20,973 bases of DNA from an uncultured Collinsella sp. (GTDB taxonomy: Bacteria > Actinomycetota > Coriobacteriia > Coriobacteriales > Coriobacteriaceae), in the NCBI GenBank assembly GCA_902494135.1, contig CABUSE010000008.1, forward strand, positions 1 through 20,973, given 5' to 3'. Each line of letters opens with the position of its first letter. The stretch's first letter is position 1. Of this stretch, positions 1-7,433 are shown piece by piece. Below the pieces are notes generated by a model that saw only the letters and a list, made by a program, of their open reading frames with translations, had not been told where the DNA came from and made no database searches. A program made the translations under genes and the position numbers.

Positions 1-1764
1 GTCGACGCCGAGGCCGGCCCGCAGCCTACGACGGTTAAGCTCTGGTATGCCGCCGAGGACCTGCGCCTGGCGCGTGCGGTGTTCGTAAACCGCCTGTCGC
101 GCTCCGAGGCCAGCTTTGCGACCACGATGGACCTGCTGCAGGAGCGCTTTGGCACGCGCCTGGGCGCCGTGACCCTTCCCTGGGGCGAGGGCGAGGACTT
201 TGACGGCATTATCGACCTGGTGCGCATGAAGGCGCGCCATTGCAACGGCACCGAAGCCGTTGAGTCGGAGATTCCCGAGGAGTATCGTGCCCTGGCTGAG
301 GAGGCCCATGACCACCTGTGCGAGCTGGTGGCCGAGGCCGACGATGAGCTGATGATGAAGTACCTGGAAGGCGAGGAGACGCTGACGCAGGAGGAGCTTG
401 AAGGCCTGCTGTCGAAGGCGATCGCCGAGCGCATCTTTGTGCCGGTCTTTGCGGGCGATTGCATTAAGGAGCAGGGCGTCAACTCGCTGATGGACGACAT
501 CGCGACATACTTCCCAGCGCCGACCGACTATGGCGAGATGCCGCTCATCGACGGCGATTCGCTCAAGATTTCGAGTGACGATGACCGTCCGGTGGCGTTT
601 GTGTTTAAGACCCTGGCCGATCCGCAGCAGGGCCGCATCAGCTTTATCAAGGTGCTGACGGGCACGCTTGAGCCGGGCCTTGAGTTGATCAACGCGCGCA
701 CTCGCAAGAGCGATCGTCTGGCTCACCTGTATGTGATGTGCGGCCGCGACATGACCGAGGTCGGTCACGCCTATGCCGGCGACATTATCGTGGCGCCCAA
801 GTTGGCGGCAGAGACGGGTGACACGCTCTCCATTACCGGTAAGGTCGAGGCGGCGGCGTTTAAGTTTCCCAACTCGCAGTACCGCATTGCCATCGAGGCC
901 GAGAACCGCGGTGACGAGGAGAAGCTCTACACGTTTATCGAGAAGGCGTGCAAGGCCGATCCGACCATGAGCATCGATCGTGACGAGGAGACCGGCCAGA
1001 CCATTATCTCCGCCGTGGGTGAGGCGCAGGTTTCGGTCCTGCTCAACCGTTTGGAGGATCGCACCAAGGTCGTGGCCAAGAGCGTGCCGATCCGCATTCC
1101 GTATCGCGAGACCATCCGCCGCACGGCGAGCGCACAGGGTCGCCACAAAAAGCAGACTGGCGGTGCCGGTCAGTATGGTGACTGCTGGCTGCGCGTTGAG
1201 CCGCTCATCGGGCCCGACGGCACGAGCGATGGCTATGAGTTTGTGGACGAGGTCGTGGGCGGCCGCATTCCGCGCTCGCTGATCCCCGCCGTGGACAAGG
1301 GTGTCCAGGAGACCATGAAGGACGGCATCATTGCCGGCTACCCGCTCACGGGCATTCGCGTGGCTGTGTACGACGGCTCGTATCACAGCGTCGACTCCAA
1401 CGAGATGGCGTTCCGCGCGGCGGCTCGCATCGGCCTGCGCAAGGCGTGCGCCGATGCCGATCCGGTGGTGCTGGAGCCCATCGAGGAAATTACGGTGACT
1501 ATCCCCGAGAGCTACGCCGGCGCCGTGATGGGCGACATCTCGGCATCGCGCGGTCGCGTGACGGGCATGGAGACCGATGAGCGCGGCGACACCGTGGTCA
1601 TCGCCCAGGCGCCGCTGGCCGAGCTGACGGATTATTCGACGCGTCTGCGCTCTATTACGCGCGGCACGGGCGACTTTACCATGAAGCCCGCCGGCTACGA
1701 GCAGGTGCCTTATGACGTTCAGGCCAAGCTGGTCGAGCGCTATGAGGAGGGCCGCGCCAAGTAG
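1..1764 (+). CDS. EF-G-like translation factor (EF-G paralogue), 5' end missing
   Basis: The frame is open from base 1, so the gene starts upstream; about 587 residues are present and roughly the first 100 of a ~700-residue EF-G are missing. Visible blocks are the end of the G domain, domain II (VAFVFKTLADPQQGRISFIKV), domain III, domain IV (YRETIRR, then HKKQTGGAGQYGDCW) and the C-terminal domain (YDGSYHSVDSNEMAFRAAA, then PESYAGAVMGDISASRGRV). EF-G family proteins drive translocation or ribosome recycling with GTP. The guanine-specificity motif NKxD reads NRLS here (bases 88-99), so guanine recognition may be altered. This suggests an accessory paralogue rather than the main EF-G, in line with the absence of rpsL, rpsG or tuf nearby. 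A tetracycline ribosomal-protection protein is a less likely alternative. An internal GTG at 79 should not be taken as the start. Confidence 0.88.
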   Translation, partial: VDAEAGPQPTTVKLWYAAEDLRLARAVFVNRLSRSEASFATTMDLLQERFGTRLGAVTLPWGEGEDFDGIIDLVRMKARHCNGTEAVESEIPEEYRALAEEAHDHLCELVAEADDELMMKYLEGEETLTQEELEGLLSKAIAERIFVPVFAGDCIKEQGVNSLMDDIATYFPAPTDYGEMPLIDGDSLKISSDDDRPVAFVFKTLADPQQGRISFIKVLTGTLEPGLELINARTRKSDRLAHLYVMCGRDMTEVGHAYAGDIIVAPKLAAETGDTLSITGKVEAAAFKFPNSQYRIAIEAENRGDEEKLYTFIEKACKADPTMSIDRDEETGQTIISAVGEAQVSVLLNRLEDRTKVVAKSVPIRIPYRETIRRTASAQGRHKKQTGGAGQYGDCWLRVEPLIGPDGTSDGYEFVDEVVGGRIPRSLIPAVDKGVQETMKDGIIAGYPLTGIRVAVYDGSYHSVDSNEMAFRAAARIGLRKACADADPVVLEPIEEITVTIPESYAGAVMGDISASRGRVTGMETDERGDTVVIAQAPLAELTDYSTRLRSITRGTGDFTMKPAGYEQVPYDVQAKLVERYEEGRAK

Positions 1765-1799
1765 CGTGGGGCTTTGCCTGCAACATACATGCTGATGCA

Positions 1800-1834
1800 A
1801 GGGCCGCTCTGGGCAATCCAGGGCGGCCCTTTTT
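1800..1834 (+). terminator. Rho-independent terminator of the EF-G-like gene
   Basis: A near-perfect 14-bp stem (1800-1813 with 1817-1830, two G-U pairs, 3-nt loop) is followed by five T residues at 1830-1834. It lies 36 bases after the stop codon. The T tract is on the plus strand only, so it serves the EF-G-like gene better than the convergent nuclease gene. Confidence 0.85.
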
Positions 1835-1878
1835 GATCCCCAGTGGGGTTGCAAATCGGTTCTTGTCGTGGCTTGGGG

Positions 1879-2862
1879 CTAGTCTCCCGAGGCCTGATTG
1901 CGGCCGGTGGCGTAGTCGATCTGCACATGCGGCTGCAGGTTATAGCAGTACACGTGGAAGCAGAGGGTCTTGCCGTGGTCCTCGACCGATTGCGCCTCAA
2001 GTCGCACGCCACGGCAGACAAGTTCCTCTTCGTTATACATGGGCGTGACGCGGTAGAGCACGTGGTTACCTGTCTCGCGGATATAGCCGAGAATCTGCTC
2101 CTCAAACGGCAGCATGCCCGTTTCGTTGAGATAACGCGTGCCGGTGAGGAGATTCTTGCGGTTGGCGTTTTCGCCGCAGAGCGACCAGGCGATGAGATGG
2201 CAGCGGTTGTAGAGGCTCTGGCCCGGAATAAAGTCGTAGCGCTGCTGGCGCCATCCGGCGGGATGGATGCGCGAGATATCGCCGCGCTCGCCTTGACCGA
2301 GTGATTCGGGGCCCACGCAGGCGAGCGCTTTGCGGGTGCGGCCCAGGCTGTCGAGCTTGGAGAACTTCTTAAAGCAACCCTCTTCTGTAGCGCGCTCGTA
2401 TTCATCGAGTGTGAATGATGGCGTGCCGAGCGGGTGCGTGCTGTCGGCGCGCAGGGCAACATAGGGGTTGCCGGTGTAGTCGGGAATGCTGCTGAGGTAT
2501 ACGCCGCGGGCGCGGCCGAGGTCGGGGTTTTCGACCTCGTCGATGGGGGTGGCGGCGCTGTCCGCGGAGGCGTCGTCACCGGTGTCGGGTGCGGCAGAAT
2601 CGGAGCCATCGCCAGAGTCTTGGCTATTTTGAGAGTCCGAGGAGCTCGCTGTTCCCGATTCGAGTCGGGCAACCAGGTCTGCCTCGTCGTCGGTGCGGCT
2701 GGGACTCTCGTCTTGCTTCTCGGCCAGGGCCGCCGCCTGCTCATCACTTTGCGGCGAGAGCAGTCTGGGCGCCCCGTCGAGCGACCCTGTGAACAACGCA
2801 AACCCCAGCACCACGGCGGTGCCGATGGAAAGTGCTTGCTTGTAGGCGGACTTGCGCGACAT
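1879..2862 (-). CDS. Secreted DNA/RNA non-specific endonuclease (EndA/NUC-like)
   Basis: The 327-residue protein starts at an ATG preceded by AGGAG at good spacing. Residues 1-30 form a basic N-terminus plus hydrophobic segment, a signal peptide or membrane anchor. Residues 35-110 are a low-complexity Asp/Ser/Ala/Glu linker. The nuclease core follows at about 195-320. It holds FIPGQSLYNRCHLIAW, where NRCH (219-222) sits in the place of the family's DRGH motif with His222 the likely general base, and GTRYLN (241-246), whose Asn fits the metal ligand of this fold. Such enzymes cut extracellular nucleic acid for nutrition or DNA uptake; which applies is unknown. The catalytic part contains several cysteines (163, 182, 221, 229 and others). 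The gene lies 129 bases downstream of the LacI regulator on the same strand, with no clear terminator between. Confidence 0.82.
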   Translation of the reverse strand: MSRKSAYKQALSIGTAVVLGFALFTGSLDGAPRLLSPQSDEQAAALAEKQDESPSRTDDEADLVARLESGTASSSDSQNSQDSGDGSDSAAPDTGDDASADSAATPIDEVENPDLGRARGVYLSSIPDYTGNPYVALRADSTHPLGTPSFTLDEYERATEEGCFKKFSKLDSLGRTRKALACVGPESLGQGERGDISRIHPAGWRQQRYDFIPGQSLYNRCHLIAWSLCGENANRKNLLTGTRYLNETGMLPFEEQILGYIRETGNHVLYRVTPMYNEEELVCRGVRLEAQSVEDHGKTLCFHVYCYNLQPHVQIDYATGRNQASGD

Positions 2863-2991
2863 GGAGGCTCCTGGATGGACGGTTGGGAATCTACCAGTCT
2901 AGCAGGAGCCGGCAGGGGCCGTTCTGTCGAACAAATACTTAAGATTTGGGACAAACGCTACGGATTCAATTGCCTCATATTTGACGTATGG

Positions 2992-4002
2992 CTAGATCGA
3001 GGTGGAACCGAGCCAATTGAGTTTACATTCGAGAATGCGCTGCTCACCTGGCGTGCTGCTGCCATCGAGTAGCGCGAGGAGCATCTCGGCCGCCTCTCTG
3101 CCTTCCTGGTCGACGGGCTCGATGATCGTGGAGACGGTCGGCGTGGTGAGGTTGGTCCAGTCTTCGCAGTTGAGTCCCAAAAGACCGATTTGCTGCGGAA
3201 GTAGATGGGCCATGGGCTGGAGAGCCTTATAGACACGGGGAAGTGCCCACTGATTTTGCACGAAGATAAGGGTTCGCTTGGCGGGGTTGAACTTGTATTT
3301 AAAGTACTCGGTAAGCTCACCGACCGACGGCTTGTTGTGGTCGATGGGAATCGCTTTGTAGAGCTGTCCGTTCGCTGCCAGCGCCTCGGCATACCCCTGA
3401 AAACGCTCCATGCGGGTGCGCATTTCGGTCATGTTGGCGGCAATGGAAAAGAAATCTTCGTAACCGGCGTCGAGGAGTGCCTGCGTGGCGTTGTACACAC
3501 CATCGTAAAGGTTGGTTTTGATCCAGCTGGTACCTGGGCTATAGATGGCCGCATCGAAAAAGACGACGGGCTTACCGGCGCGCTTGATGCGGTCATGGAC
3601 GGCCTTGAAATTTGCCGTGGGCTGGATGATAAAGCCATCGACGCCCAGCGAGAGCATTTTGTCGACATACATGAGCTCGGTTTCGGGGTTAAAGTTGCTC
3701 GTGCAAACGACCGTCTGGTAGCCCGCGGGGAGCATGACCTGCTCCATGCCATTGAGAACGAGCCCCGCCCATTTGTTGGTGTTATCCAAAATGATGATGG
3801 CGATGACGCGGGTTTGTTTTCCGGTGAGCGTTTGCGCCTGGGCATTGGGAACGTATCCGAGTTCCTTAATGACGCGCGCGATTTTGTTCTGCGTCTTTTC
3901 GCTAAGTTTTTCTCGTTTGTCGTTGAGGTAATACGAGACGCTTGCCGTCGAGGTTCCCGCCTCTCGAGCGACGTCTGCGATCGTAACGCGCTGTTTTGCC
4001 AC
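2992..4002 (-). CDS. LacI-family transcriptional regulator of the divergent PTS operon
   Basis: I place the start at the GTG at 4002 (336 residues) because GGAAGGAG lies five bases upstream; an in-frame ATG at 4038 would add 12 residues without a matching ribosome binding site. Residues 1-50 carry the LacI helix-turn-helix and hinge helix (VTIADVAREAGTSTASVSYYLN, then LGYVPNAQAQTL). The rest is a periplasmic-binding-protein-like effector domain (VIAIIILDNTNKWAGLVLNGMEQ; GVDGFIIQPT; PVVFFDAAIY). Such proteins repress or activate neighbouring sugar operons in response to a sugar or sugar phosphate. The divergent layout with the PTS operon starting at 4418 makes that operon the likely target. 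The effector is unknown. Two glycines usual near the domain end are conserved, and nothing looks broken. Confidence 0.87.
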   Translation of the reverse strand: MAKQRVTIADVAREAGTSTASVSYYLNDKREKLSEKTQNKIARVIKELGYVPNAQAQTLTGKQTRVIAIIILDNTNKWAGLVLNGMEQVMLPAGYQTVVCTSNFNPETELMYVDKMLSLGVDGFIIQPTANFKAVHDRIKRAGKPVVFFDAAIYSPGTSWIKTNLYDGVYNATQALLDAGYEDFFSIAANMTEMRTRMERFQGYAEALAANGQLYKAIPIDHNKPSVGELTEYFKYKFNPAKRTLIFVQNQWALPRVYKALQPMAHLLPQQIGLLGLNCEDWTNLTTPTVSTIIEPVDQEGREAAEMLLALLDGSSTPGEQRILECKLNWLGSTSI

Positions 4003-4226
4003 AGCGACTCCTTCCGACAGATGAGCATTTTCCAACATGATGACTTTGAGTCTTGGTGAGGGATACGCTTCGGTGAGCGACCCTTTCCTTTCATATGAGT
4101 ATGCAACAAATGCGGTATACGGGTGGGGTTGAAATTTGTGACCGGCATGCGCATCTGCCGTCTACCGAGAAAATCAAATACTTCTTGACTTTTGAAATCG
4201 AGGGTAAAATCGCAGGATTCATTTTT

Positions 4227-4255
4227 GGTTAAACGCATAACTAAATTGCATAACC
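4227..4255. promoter_or_regulatory. Candidate operator (GGTTA ... TAACC) in the lacI/PTS divergent region
   Basis: The gap 4003-4417 (415 bases) separates the divergent regulator and PTS operon. At 4227-4255, GGTTAAAC and GCATAACC form imperfect inverted arms, and GCATAAC occurs twice within the site (4234 and 4248). Size and symmetry would fit a LacI-type dimer, but the spacing is long for a classical LacI operator. The rest of the gap holds promoter-like A/T-rich sequence and no convincing gene. Confidence 0.3.
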
Positions 4256-4287
4256 AACGCTCTGACCTGCGCGTTTACCGAAATAAG

Positions 4288-4317
4288 CTGGCATTAAGAA
4301 AAACGAGCACCTATATT
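4288..4317 (+). promoter_or_regulatory. Candidate promoter of the PTS operon
   Basis: CTGGCA (4288-4293) and TATATT (4312-4317) are 18 bases apart, matching 4/6 and 5/6 of the sigma-70 boxes. A transcript from here would have a leader of roughly 95 bases before the ATG at 4418. A second motif pair, TTGACT (4185) with TAAAAT (4205), has only 14 bases between boxes and is less likely. Confidence 0.4.
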
Positions 4318-4417
4318 GGTCTTGTCGAAAAGACAGCAAGTCCAAACGGCAGGGGATGCTCCGGAGGCCTCCGCAAACGGTGTCTTGCGCACGCAACTCT
4401 ATGAAAAGAGGGAAGCA

Positions 4418-5890
4418 ATGAAGATCGTAGGCGTTGCCGCCTGTACCGTGGGTATCGCCCACACGTATATGGCCCAGAAGGCGATTCAGGATGAATGCGC
4501 CGCCCGTGGCATCGAGTGCAAAGTCGAGGCTCAGGGTGGCCTGGGTATCGAGAACGAGCTGACGCAGGAAGACGTGGATTCTGCCGACCTGGTGCTCGAG
4601 TCCGTCGACGTGGGCGTCGAGAACGAGGATCGTTTTGAGCAGAAGATGGCCGAGGGAAAGTTCCTGAAGGTCGGCACCTCGGATGTAATCGCCGATCCGG
4701 TGAAGATCATCGACCAGGCCGTTGAGATTATCAAGGCGACGGGCGGCGCCGTTGACGCGCCCAAGGCCGAGGCCAAGGCAGAGAAGAAGGCCGTCTCCGC
4801 TGCCCCGCAGGCCCCGACACCGGCGTCCAAGCAGTCTATCTTTGCCGATCCTGGTAAGACGCTGCTCAATGCATTCAATACCGGCGTTTCCTATTTTATC
4901 CCCATCGTCGTTATCGGCGGCGTGTTCCTCGCCTTCTCGCTGGCATCCGGTACCGCCGGCGCTAACGGCATGGAGGTTACGAACCCGCTGATGGTGAGTC
5001 TTAACACCATTGGCATGGCCGGCATCTCCATGATGATCCCGGTGCTTGCGGCATACATCTCCTACTCGATGGCCGGCAAGCCCGCGCTCGCCCCCGGTTT
5101 TGTCCTGGGCTACCTGGTCAACAATGCGGTCGTTACCCCTAACGGCAACAGCGTTTCGACCGGCTTCTTGGGCGCCATGATCATGGCAGTTATCTGCGGC
5201 TACTTTGTCCGCTGGATGAAGACCTGGAAGGTCAACAACACCATCCAGACCATCATGCCCATCCTGATCATCCCGATTCTGACCTCGCTTGTCCTGGGCA
5301 TGGCCTATATCTACATCCTGGCCACGCCGCTTGGCTTTGTGATGGACTGGCTTACCGGCGTGCTCGGTAGCCTGCAGGGCGGCTCCGCAGTTGTCCTGGG
5401 TCTGGTCATTGGCGTTATGACCGCCTTCGATATGGGTGGCCCCATCAACAAGACCGCCTCGACCTTCACCATGGCCATCATGGCCTCCGGTATCTACGGT
5501 CCTAACGGTATGTTCCGCGTCGCCGTCGCCGTTCCCCCGATCGCCTGTGGCCTCGCTGCGCTCATCGCCAAGAACAAGTTCGATGACGCCGACCGTCAGA
5601 TGGGCATCTCCGCGCTGTTCATGGGCTGCATTGGTATTACCGAGGGCGCTATCCCCTTTGCGGTCAAGGACCTCGGTCACACCCTTCCCGGCATTTGCAT
5701 CGGCTCTGCCGTGGGTGCGGCGCTTGCCGCCTTCCAGGGTATCGACTGCTACGTCCCGCACGGTGGCTTTATCGTCGCCCTTGCCACCAACAACGTCGCG
5801 CTGTTCTGCCTGGACATCGTGATTGGCGCCGTGGTCGCCGCTGCAATCCTGATTGCCATGAAGCCCACGCTCGACAAGCAGGCCAAGTAA
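4418..5890 (+). CDS. PTS system fructose-family EIIBC component
   Basis: Fused membrane permease and phosphotransfer protein of 490 residues. The ATG at 4418 is preceded by AGAGGGAAG; upstream in-frame codons lack a ribosome binding site. Residues 1-105 are the IIB domain with the phosphorylated cysteine Cys9 in AACTVGIAHTYMAQ; the usual CPTGIAHT is changed to CTVGIAHT. Residues 106-140 are an Ala/Lys/Pro linker. Residues 145-485 are the IIC channel with many hydrophobic helices, GGPINK (340-345), GITEGAIPF (406-414) and PHGG (447-450), all typical of the fructose family. It takes up and phosphorylates a sugar, probably a ketose, using phosphate from the IIA protein encoded at the end of the same operon (9960-10412). 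The true substrate cannot be read from the sequence. Confidence 0.92.
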   Translation: MKIVGVAACTVGIAHTYMAQKAIQDECAARGIECKVEAQGGLGIENELTQEDVDSADLVLESVDVGVENEDRFEQKMAEGKFLKVGTSDVIADPVKIIDQAVEIIKATGGAVDAPKAEAKAEKKAVSAAPQAPTPASKQSIFADPGKTLLNAFNTGVSYFIPIVVIGGVFLAFSLASGTAGANGMEVTNPLMVSLNTIGMAGISMMIPVLAAYISYSMAGKPALAPGFVLGYLVNNAVVTPNGNSVSTGFLGAMIMAVICGYFVRWMKTWKVNNTIQTIMPILIIPILTSLVLGMAYIYILATPLGFVMDWLTGVLGSLQGGSAVVLGLVIGVMTAFDMGGPINKTASTFTMAIMASGIYGPNGMFRVAVAVPPIACGLAALIAKNKFDDADRQMGISALFMGCIGITEGAIPFAVKDLGHTLPGICIGSAVGAALAAFQGIDCYVPHGGFIVALATNNVALFCLDIVIGAVVAAAILIAMKPTLDKQAK

Positions 5891-5909
5891 ACCTTTAAGG
5901 ACTCCGGTT

Positions 5910-5965
5910 GTGCGGAGGGATGGATTTGACTCCGCACAGCCGCCCCTACACAACAAAATCCATCC
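5910..5965 (+). other. Structured RNA segment with a loop complementary to downstream sequence
   Basis: In the 144-base gap between IIBC and the GatZ-like gene, GTGCGGAG (5910-5917) pairs with CTCCGCAC (5930-5937). The first ten loop bases GGATGGATTT (5918-5927) are the exact complement of AAATCCATCC (5956-5965). The two pairings suggest a pseudoknot or two alternative folds. There is no T tract, so this is not a plain terminator. Function unknown. Confidence 0.55.
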
Positions 5966-5974
5966 GTACTGATA

Positions 5975-5993
5975 GGGCCCACATCTGGGTCCC
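5975..5993 (+). other. Small hairpin upstream of the GatZ-like gene
   Basis: GGGCCCA (5975-5981) pairs with TGGG and CCC (5986-5993) around a 4-base loop with one bulged T. It ends about 25 bases before the ribosome binding site AGAAGGAG of the next gene. It could stabilise the 5' end of a processed mRNA; this is inference. Confidence 0.4.
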
Positions 5994-6034
5994 AGGGAAC
6001 TTTTGTCAAAAATCCTCTGGAGAAGGAGAACAAA

Positions 6035-7309
6035 ATGTCCAACCTCACCATCCGTCAGGCCGTTCAGGGCATGCTCAAGCTGCAGGATAGCGGCGATCAC
6101 GCAACCATGGTCGGCATTGGCCCCATGAGCCCCAATCTGATTCAGGCCGTGTTCGAGCTTGCCAAGGACGAGGATTTCCCGCCCATGTTTATCGCCAGCC
6201 GCAACCAGGTCGATATGGACGAGATGGGCGCCGGCTACGTCAACGGTTGGGACCAGACGCGCTTTGCCGCCGACATCAAGAAGGTCGCCGACGAGGTGGG
6301 TTACACCGGTCCGTACTACCTGTGCCGCGATCACGGCGGTCCGTGGCAGCGCGACGAGGAGCGTAACGCCCACCTGCCCGAGGACGAGGCCATGGAGCTC
6401 GCCCGCAAGTCCTTCGTCGCCGACATGGAGGCAGGCTTTGACCTGCTGATGGTCGACCCCACCAAGGACCCCTATCAGATCGGCAAGGTTATTCCGCTCG
6501 ACGTGGTGCTTCGCCGCACGATCGATCTTATCGACTACCTTGAGCAGTACCGTCGCGAGCATAACCTGCCCGAGGTTGCCTATGAGGTCGGTACCGAGGA
6601 GACCAATGGCGGCTTGACCTCTACCGATAAGTACGAGGAGTTCATTTCTCAGCTGCAGCCCGAGCTCGAGAAGCGCGGCTGCCCCATGCCCACCTTTATC
6701 GTCGGCCAGACCGGTACGCTCACCCGTTGGACCGAGCAGGTCGGTCATTACAACTTCAAGAATGCCCGCGAGCTCGCCGACATGGCTAAGCGCTACGGCG
6801 TGGGCCTGAAGGAGCACAACGCCGACTATCTGGATGACGCGACGCTGCTCGAGCACATCCCGGCTCACGTGACGGCCTCCAATGTCGCCCCTCAGTACGG
6901 CACCGAGGAGACCCGCGCTTACCTCAAGCTCTGCGCTACCGAGCAGATTCTGGTCGACAACGGCCTGTGCGATGATCCCTCCGACCTGTATCACACGCTG
7001 CTGGTCAAGGCTATCAAGACCGAGCGTTGGCGCAAGTGGATGACCGGCGACGATGTCAACCTGCAGGTTGACGACATTCTGGCCGACGACGAGCTCAGCC
7101 TGAAGATTCTGGATGTCTCCGGCCACTACGCGTTCAACGATCCCGAGGTCAAGGAGCAGGTCGAGAAGCTCTATCGCAACCTCGCTGCCCAGGACATCGA
7201 CGGCAAGCGCTTTGTGATCGAGCACATCAAGCGCCCGATCAAGCAGTACGTCGTCGGTCTTAACCTCAAGGGCGTCACGACCCGCATCGAGGCCGCTCTT
7301 GCCGAGTAA
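6035..7309 (+). CDS. GatZ/KbaZ-like protein (class II tagatose-bisphosphate aldolase accessory family)
   Basis: The 424-residue length matches GatZ/KbaZ/AgaZ. Blocks that align by eye with E. coli GatZ are ASRNQVD (54-60; ATSNQVN in GatZ), CRDHGGPWQ (97-105; GGDHLGPNCW), EVGTEE (184-189; VIGTEV), KEHNADYL (259-266; YEAHSTDY) and NVAPQYG (283-289; KVGPALT). Known members are non-catalytic partners of the GatY/KbaY aldolase, and relatives have been described as C4-epimerases acting on sugar acids or ketohexose phosphates. No GatY-type aldolase or sugar kinase gene is in the operon, so a stand-alone enzymatic role such as ketose-phosphate 4-epimerase is attractive but unproven. The ATG follows AGAAGGAG. 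The His and Glu residues in the motifs above could bind a metal. Confidence 0.78.
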   Translation: MSNLTIRQAVQGMLKLQDSGDHATMVGIGPMSPNLIQAVFELAKDEDFPPMFIASRNQVDMDEMGAGYVNGWDQTRFAADIKKVADEVGYTGPYYLCRDHGGPWQRDEERNAHLPEDEAMELARKSFVADMEAGFDLLMVDPTKDPYQIGKVIPLDVVLRRTIDLIDYLEQYRREHNLPEVAYEVGTEETNGGLTSTDKYEEFISQLQPELEKRGCPMPTFIVGQTGTLTRWTEQVGHYNFKNARELADMAKRYGVGLKEHNADYLDDATLLEHIPAHVTASNVAPQYGTEETRAYLKLCATEQILVDNGLCDDPSDLYHTLLVKAIKTERWRKWMTGDDVNLQVDDILADDELSLKILDVSGHYAFNDPEVKEQVEKLYRNLAAQDIDGKRFVIEHIKRPIKQYVVGLNLKGVTTRIEAALAE

Positions 7310-7328
7310 GTAGCTTTTCCTACGCGAC

Positions 7329-7364
7329 GCCGGGCCTGGGGCATGTCCCAGCTGCAGGCCCGGC
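7329..7364 (+). other. Strong intergenic hairpin, GatZ-like/transaldolase junction
   Basis: GCCGGGCCTG (7329-7338) pairs perfectly with CAGGCCCGGC (7355-7364). The 16-base loop itself can form GGG/CCC. No T tract follows, so read-through is expected. It is immediately followed by a second hairpin at 7367-7397. Confidence 0.6.
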
Positions 7365-7366
7365 AC

Positions 7367-7397
7367 ATGGGACAAAGGGGCAGTCCCTTTGTCCCAT
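7367..7397 (+). terminator. Perfect 13-bp hairpin, attenuator or partial terminator
   Basis: ATGGGACAAAGGG (7367-7379) and CCCTTTGTCCCAT (7385-7397) are exact reverse complements around a 5-base loop. The following TCTTTTGAGTTTT is T-rich, so partial termination inside the operon is possible. Such an exact palindrome may also be a dispersed repeat element. It ends 36 bases before the transaldolase ATG. Confidence 0.5.
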
Positions 7398-7433
7398 TCT
7401 TTTGAGTTTTAGCTTCCTTTGAAGGGGTTCACC

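Noticed and set aside
1740..2954. Alternative minus-strand frame over the nuclease gene
   Set aside because: Pro/Arg/Ser/Thr-rich composition typical of a shifted frame, whereas the frame at 1879-2862 has a signal peptide, nuclease motifs and a ribosome binding site.
4185..4210. TTGACT ... TAAAAT as the PTS operon promoter
   Set aside because: Only 14 bases separate the boxes, too short for sigma-70; the pair at 4288/4312 is preferred, although also imperfect.
4241..7375. A very long open frame (1044 codons) on the minus strand opposite IIBC and the GatZ-like gene
   Set aside because: It is antisense to two genes with clear family motifs, is Val/Leu/Gly/Asp-rich without domains, and arises because the sense frames avoid TTA, CTA and TCA codons.
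7419..7433. Upstream TTG start for the transaldolase
   Set aside because: It would overlap the GAAGGGG ribosome binding site, and the family begins at MKFFIDTAN.
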